Virus record (IMG/VR): IMGVR_UViG_3300007072_000043
Location: 1-24,324 of that record
DNA length: 24,324 nucleotides
Reading direction: 5' to 3' (one strand)
Source of the DNA: a virus
Positions 20,411 through 24,324 of this stretch are shown here, one piece after another. The position numbers and the translations under genes were made by a program. The notes under the pieces were generated by a model. That model was given only the letters and a program-made list of their open reading frames with translations. It had not been told where the DNA came from and made no database searches. The stretch's first letter is position 1. The number at the start of each line of letters is the position of its first letter.

Positions 20411-21892
20411 TTATAGCATTTCCGGGTTGATGGACACGATCGCGTTGTCGCCCGTGCCGGCGACGACGATGTAGCGGCGCGACTTCAAATCGGCGAGCGG
20501 TGTATTGAAACCACCCCCGCTGGTGGCCTTGACCTTGCACAATGCGGCCAATTTCATTTTGGAGATTCCCTGTGGAAAGTCGGGATACTCGGCGACCAAC
20601 ATGCGGAAGATCTTCTTGGCGCTACCGGTGATGCGCGGGTTCTCTTCGACCTGCATCTCCAGTTTCTTGATCCGGTTGATTGGTGCGAACACCTGGGCCG
20701 GCCCCGCACCGGAAGCGGCACTGCCATCCACCAACGCCTGACCCTGCTTCACGATAGTGACCACATAGGATTCCAATTGCGCCAGGCGTGAACGGGCTTC
20801 GGCGGTGGCATTCTGGACTGCCAGCTGCACCCGATGCTCGATCTCATCGTCAGTCACGGCCTGCGCCTGGGCCGTCTCCAGCGCATTCGTCAGATCTTCG
20901 ATCTGGCGTTCGAGAGCGGCGACCTTCGCGCCGTCTTTTGTGGAGGCCGGCCGCGCTTCACCACGGGTCGCCGTGAAGTGCGAGAAGGACTTGATCAATT
21001 CGTCTGTGTTGACGGCCTGCGCGATCGCGCCGGTGGGCGCGCCGGCGGATTCAGCCATCCGATCGGCATCATAGTGGAAGGTCTGGCGTGCCGCAAAATC
21101 GACCTGCTCGAATTTCTCCAACCACTCTGGAGACCATACGAACCCGGAGCCATTCTTCAAAGTGGTCAGCGCATTGACAAAGTCGTCGGCGTGTTCCTCT
21201 TCACCCTTGGCCATCACCCACTCGCGCGCAGCTTTCTTGCCTTGCGGATCGACCAGGCGCATCACGATCAGCGCATCGACCTGCGACACGGTATCTTTGT
21301 TGGTGGTCTGCAAGCGCTGCCCGATCGCCGTGACGCCGATGCCGTGATTGCGGCCCAGCCGCACCAGGCGATCGACGGCACCGAAGACGGTAGCATTCTC
21401 GCCGAAGATGCGCTGCGGAATAAATTCTGGCGCTTCCTCGATGACGACGTGCACCGGAAGCCGATTGATCTTAAAGAGCTCATCGCAGAAGTCGGCAACA
21501 ATTTTGCGCCACGTGCCCTTACTCTCGAAAGACAAATCGACGACGGTGGGCACGTGCTTATCAGCGACGTAGCGCGCGATCGCGGTGCCCATATCGGGCG
21601 TTAGTGAGACCTGACCATGTTGGCCGCCCAGGATGGCGATCGGGAAGCCGGCACCCTGCCCATCGGGGCTGAGACCGAGATCAAACCAGCGGCCGACAGG
21701 ATCGAGAATGACGACGGGTACTTTGTGCTGAAGCAGCTGCTCAACCCATAATGCCGCGGTCCATGTTTTGCCGCTGCCCTTTTTGCCAAAGATACCCAGC
21801 GTCTTGGTGGCCGCGCCGGCAAGCGGGATAGTGAAGGGTTGCTGCGTGTTGGTGGCCAAGCCGAGGGTCAAGTTACGATCAGACGGTTTCAT
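20411..21892 (-). CDS. HerA/FtsK-superfamily ATPase with coiled coil and winged-helix end
   Basis: This 493-residue ATPase has Walker A at residues 36-43 (GKKGSGKT), Walker B with Glu pair at about 147-153 (HVVIEEAPEF) and a GVTAIGQRL sensor-like segment near 186-194. The layout fits HerA-type proteins, which act as hexameric DNA pumps or tethers. A coiled coil spans about 320-390 and the C-terminus (about 425-490, ISKMKLAALCKVKATSGGG) looks like a winged helix. HerA proteins normally work with a nuclease such as NurA; no such partner is visible here. AGGAG about 9 nt upstream supports ATG 21892. The role (DNA transfer, replication restart or defence) is open. Confidence 0.85.
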   Translation of the reverse strand: MKPSDRNLTLGLATNTQQPFTIPLAGAATKTLGIFGKKGSGKTWTAALWVEQLLQHKVPVVILDPVGRWFDLGLSPDGQGAGFPIAILGGQHGQVSLTPDMGTAIARYVADKHVPTVVDLSFESKGTWRKIVADFCDELFKINRLPVHVVIEEAPEFIPQRIFGENATVFGAVDRLVRLGRNHGIGVTAIGQRLQTTNKDTVSQVDALIVMRLVDPQGKKAAREWVMAKGEEEHADDFVNALTTLKNGSGFVWSPEWLEKFEQVDFAARQTFHYDADRMAESAGAPTGAIAQAVNTDELIKSFSHFTATRGEARPASTKDGAKVAALERQIEDLTNALETAQAQAVTDDEIEHRVQLAVQNATAEARSRLAQLESYVVTIVKQGQALVDGSAASGAGPAQVFAPINRIKKLEMQVEENPRITGSAKKIFRMLVAEYPDFPQGISKMKLAALCKVKATSGGGFNTPLADLKSRRYIVVAGTGDNAIVSINPEML

Positions 21893-21907
21893 GATGAATT
21901 GCTCCTG

Positions 21908-22363
21908 TTAATGTGATGAAGTTTCATCAGATTGCCCGGCACGCTTGCGCACCAGGCCGATCAATTGCTTTAGCGCGAGGTCCATCTGACTGCGGGCCTC
22001 GACGACTTCAAGTAGCAGTATCAACGCTTCAGAGTCTATCGATTGATCGGCTTGCATGATTTCATAGAGTCGCTGTACATTGGTCAGATCTGCATGGTTA
22101 GGCGCGACGCGGTTTCGCTTTCCAGCGCCAACCTGTTGCCACCAGCCGTGGACGCGACCGGTGTATTTGGCGAGCCAGCGATAGCCGCGACGTTCGCGCA
22201 GCCATAAAACCATGCCCTGCAACCGCTTAAATTCACGCGAATTCAGGCGCGATACTGCGACAGCAGCGACAGCAGGGTGCTGTCGCTGCTGTCGCTTGAC
22301 AGTCCGATGTGCGATGTGGCTTTTTGACGATCGCTTCACCGTGGGCTTCCTGTGCGTTTTCAT
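21908..22363 (-). CDS. basic 151-residue protein, function unknown
   Basis: The first 45 residues are strongly basic (KTHRKPTVKRSSKSHIAHRT), followed by a helical middle (LNSREFKRLQGMVLWLRERR; RGYRWLAKYTGRVHGWWQQV) and a C-terminal helical domain (LILLLEVVEARSQMDLALKQ). This fits a nucleic-acid binding protein. It lies just after the 9-mer array and could be the protein that binds it, though that is guesswork. The start overlaps a small upstream frame (ATGA). It is followed by the HerA gene after 15 nt. Confidence 0.7.
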   Translation of the reverse strand: MKTHRKPTVKRSSKSHIAHRTVKRQQRQHPAVAAVAVSRLNSREFKRLQGMVLWLRERRGYRWLAKYTGRVHGWWQQVGAGKRNRVAPNHADLTNVQRLYEIMQADQSIDSEALILLLEVVEARSQMDLALKQLIGLVRKRAGQSDETSSH

Positions 22364-22461
22364 GATCTCTGCCTCTTATTCTTCAGGCTCTTCTCCAGCA
22401 TAAGCAACCGATTGAAGTAACTGTCCTGGTCTCCTTGCGTGTGCGGCGTGTGTCGAATCAC
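22360..22461 (-). CDS. possible 33-residue protein reading into the next gene
   Basis: This open frame (GTG at 22461; earlier GTGs to 22500 are possible) ends in TGA overlapping the ATG of the 151-residue gene (ATGA). Its end, DQDSYFNRLLMLEKSLKNKR, looks like real helical protein. No convincing Shine-Dalgarno was seen. The frame runs through part of the 9-mer array, so repeats and coding overlap. Confidence 0.35.
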   Translation of the reverse strand: MIRHTPHTQGDQDSYFNRLLMLEKSLKNKRQRS

Positions 22462-22566
22462 GCGCGACACACGAGAATTCTCAAGCGACACACGGCACAC
22501 GGACGAGGCGCGTGTGTCGCATAGTTTTAAGGACTTTCCGTCGTGTGTCGCGTGATCCGTGTGTCG
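22447..22566. repeat. array of six exact CGTGTGTCG 9-mers
   Basis: Exact copies are at 22447-22455, 22511-22519, 22542-22550 and 22558-22566 (plus), and at 22465-22473 and 22486-22494 (reverse complement). Degenerate ones include GCGTGTGCGG (22437-22446) and CACACGG (22496-22502). Spacings of 21 and 31 bp are near whole helical turns. A perfect palindrome, GAGAATTCTC (22473-22482), lies inside. The copies fall in different reading frames and both directions, so selection seems to act on DNA. A binding array, origin iterons, or a clt-like site is plausible. Confidence 0.85.
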
Positions 22567-22570
22567 TCAT
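22481..22570 (-). CDS. possible 29-residue basic peptide after the FtsK-like gene
   Basis: ATG at 22568-22570 overlaps the FtsK-like stop (ATGA). The product (MTTHGSRDTRRKVLKTMRHT...) is very basic. The frame runs over three copies of the 9-mer array. It may only be a by-product of the array, as its codons repeat the CGACACACG text. Confidence 0.25.
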   Translation of the reverse strand: MTTHGSRDTRRKVLKTMRHTRLVRVPCVA

Positions 22571-23997
22571 TTCGGCTGCTCAACCCATCCCACCGCTTCA
22601 CGCAACCCACGGCTGATCCGCCGAGAGGTATTGACGGCCGCGGCCGGCAACAACAGCCCAGACTTTTCCCACTGATTCGCCAGATCGCGCAATTCCTTGC
22701 GTGGCGTCTGCGTACCGTAAAACTCCCGTGAGAGTTCGCGCAGCTTGAAGTAGCCTCCCAGATGTTGCAGCGAATACAGCACCAGCTGCTTTTGATCAGG
22801 CGTCAGGTCAAGCCCGTGCCCGTGCTCGGCAGGCGTCCAGCGGCGCGCGAGATTGACGGTGGCCGCGGCCAACTGCGCGTCGTCGACGTAGTAGCCCTGC
22901 GCCTCAATCGCTTCACCAGCCAGAACGGCCAGCAGCCGGCCGGGTCCGGCCAGGCCGACCCCGCCCCGCTGGCCGTCGCCCAGGATGGCTTCGGACTGAT
23001 AGCGATCGGTGCAGCGGAAAGCGATTCGCAGATCGCACTGCTGGCGCAGGACGGAGTCGATCACGTCGGTTTTGGTGGAGGTGGCCGACATGATCAACCG
23101 GATGCCATACGAGGCCGCTTTGCTGCTGAGCGACTTTAGCAGCGGGATGAAGTTGCGCTTGCCGCCGGTGGCGGCGAGATCGACAAATTCATCGACGATC
23201 ACGACGATGACGGGCAGCGGCTGGGTGGTCTGCGCGTTGTAGCCGGCCAGGTTGCGGCACAGCGCCGATTCGAATAAGCCGCGCCGGCGCGTGAGTTCGT
23301 CGGTCAGCGTGGCCAACAGCCGGACGGCGCTGTCGATGTCGCGGGCGACCGGCGCGAACAGGTGCGGCGACTGATACCAGTGCACGAACTCGCCCTTGGG
23401 ATCGACAATTGCGAACTGGACGCGCGCGGGCGAGGCCGCCGACGCGATCGAGAGCAGTGCGGCCTGTTCAAACGAGCTCTTGCCATGCTGGGTCAGGCCG
23501 CCGATCAAAATATGCATAGGCTTGCCCAGATCGATCCAGCGCGGACCTGACAGTGTGACCCCCAGCGGAATGTACAGATCGCCGGCGGGGCGCGTCGAGA
23601 GATCGAGCGAGACCCGCTCAGGCAGACGAGCGGCGACGGGCGCGCTACTGGCCGGGCGGGCGGCGAGCTGCACAACGTACATGAAGCCCAGAGCCGGATC
23701 GCGCAGCGCGAACACGGGCTTGCGCACGGCCAGCGCCAACCGGTCGGTGTAGCGCTTCGACGACAACACGTCGAGGTCGAGATGATAAAGCCGAGCCTCG
23801 TCAAGCCAGAAACCCAGGTAGCGCGCGGCGTTGGCTTCGCCAAAGACGGCCCAGTCACGGAAGCGCAGCATCTGCGGCGCGCGGGCGTTGGTGGCCGTGA
23901 GCTGATCAAGCGTGGCAAGCATGATCTTGCCGTAGCCGCGTAGCCGATCGAGCGCGACGGGCAGGGGCGGCTGAGCCTGTCGGGTGATGGCGGTCAT
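22567..23997 (-). CDS. FtsK/SpoIIIE-type DNA translocase
   Basis: This 476-residue ATPase has Walker A at 166-174 (GGLTQHGKS), Walker B near 263-270 (VIVVIVDE), and the FtsK-type segments SATSTKTDVIDSVLRQQCDL, RIAFRCTDRYQSEAILGDGQ and GLAGPGRLL, which mark the motor domain. There are no membrane segments in it; the protein encoded just upstream could anchor it. The C-terminal region (about 400-460, QKQLVLYSLQHLGG...LRELSREF) looks like a winged helix, as in FtsK gamma, which reads DNA motifs. The start at 23997 overlaps the previous stop (ATGA). A 9-mer array begins right after the stop. TraB-like conjugative or segregation role is possible. Confidence 0.88.
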   Translation of the reverse strand: MTAITRQAQPPLPVALDRLRGYGKIMLATLDQLTATNARAPQMLRFRDWAVFGEANAARYLGFWLDEARLYHLDLDVLSSKRYTDRLALAVRKPVFALRDPALGFMYVVQLAARPASSAPVAARLPERVSLDLSTRPAGDLYIPLGVTLSGPRWIDLGKPMHILIGGLTQHGKSSFEQAALLSIASAASPARVQFAIVDPKGEFVHWYQSPHLFAPVARDIDSAVRLLATLTDELTRRRGLFESALCRNLAGYNAQTTQPLPVIVVIVDEFVDLAATGGKRNFIPLLKSLSSKAASYGIRLIMSATSTKTDVIDSVLRQQCDLRIAFRCTDRYQSEAILGDGQRGGVGLAGPGRLLAVLAGEAIEAQGYYVDDAQLAAATVNLARRWTPAEHGHGLDLTPDQKQLVLYSLQHLGGYFKLRELSREFYGTQTPRKELRDLANQWEKSGLLLPAAAVNTSRRISRGLREAVGWVEQPK

Positions 23998-24324
23998 AGT
24001 GCACCCTCGGCCAAGTCGTCGAGCCGATCGAGCACGCTTGGGTCCGTGACGATGCGCGGCGCAGCGGGCAGACGGACCTCGTCGCGAGCGGGCGCGCCAG
24101 GCTCGCCGGCGGTCTCCACGATGACGGTTTGATAGCGCTTCAGCCGGAAGGTCAGCATTACCAGCACGCACAGCGCCAGTAGCAGCGCACAGAGCAACGC
24201 GCCGGCCGCCACACGGGTGCTGTAGAGCTGGCTGGTGAGCGACTCAATTAACGTGCGCTTAGTCGCCTGCTCGATGGCGAGGTCTGATCGCAATTGCGCA
24301 GCGGTCAAATCGGCACGCAAGGCC
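23994..24324 (-). CDS. single-pass membrane protein, 5' end possibly outside window
   Basis: The frame is open to the window edge; a TTG at 24320 could be its start (108 residues). An N-terminal helix (DLTAAQLRSDLAIEQATKRT) comes before one membrane segment (GALLCALLLALCVLVMLTF), then a charged tail with KRYQTVIVETAGEPG. Its stop overlaps the FtsK-like start (ATGA), so the two are co-translated. It may anchor the translocase at the membrane, standing in for the missing transmembrane part. Confidence 0.65.
   Translation of the reverse strand, partial: ALRADLTAAQLRSDLAIEQATKRTLIESLTSQLYSTRVAAGALLCALLLALCVLVMLTFRLKRYQTVIVETAGEPGAPARDEVRLPAAPRIVTDPSVLDRLDDLAEGAL

Noticed and set aside
20834-21604. 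Plus-strand open frame of 256 residues
   Set aside because: It is antisense to the HerA-type ATPase, which has proper Walker motifs.
22447-22566. CRISPR-like repeat array
   Set aside because: The units are only 9 bp, occur in both directions and have uneven spacers of 7-38 bp, so it is not a CRISPR.
22567-22569. TGA readthrough of the FtsK-like gene into the array frame
   Set aside because: The frame is open, but no recoding signal is visible and the ATGA start fits normal coupling.

Overview
This window looks like most of a temperate, siphovirus-type phage or prophage from a GC-rich bacterium. A Chloroflexota-like host is a guess. It rests on the overall style: GTG/TTG starts, many ATGA gene overlaps, and abundant host-like palindromic micro-repeats between genes. 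I saw no tRNA, rRNA, CRISPR array or IS element.

Left and centre (1-18685, all plus strand) form one long virion operon in the usual order. It starts with a lysis-like start (a partial exported-type protein, then an M23 peptidase) and two small proteins. Next come the terminase small and large subunits, a portal fused to a Mu F/SPP1 gp7-type domain, and an HK97 prohead protease with an extra C-terminal domain. The HK97 major capsid protein, a decoration-like protein and the head-tail connector set follow. After them are the tail terminator, tail tube, and tail assembly chaperones G and G-T joined by a clear -1 slippery site. The cluster closes with the tape measure, Dit-like protein, a fibre/lectin-like protein, a Gp37-like baseplate protein and a small tip protein. 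A strong Rho-independent terminator at 18800-18840 ends it, just after a GC-rich segment that can fold in competing ways.

Right (18984-24324, all minus strand) is a convergent, tightly overlapping operon. In transcription order it holds a one-pass membrane protein (cut by the window edge), an FtsK/SpoIIIE-type ATPase, a 120-bp array with six exact copies of CGTGTGTCG, a basic 151-aa protein, a HerA-type ATPase, three small proteins and a tyrosine integrase. I see no lysogeny repressor, replication initiator or excisionase here.

The most interesting feature is the pairing of two hexameric-type DNA-pumping ATPases and a membrane protein with a 9-mer array lying directly behind the FtsK-like gene. 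It resembles the traB-clt arrangement of actinomycete conjugative elements, but here it is attached to a phage. A second theme is that at least three families of palindromic repeats sit at gene ends. They are sometimes read in frame, and often supply the stop codon or Shine-Dalgarno sequence.
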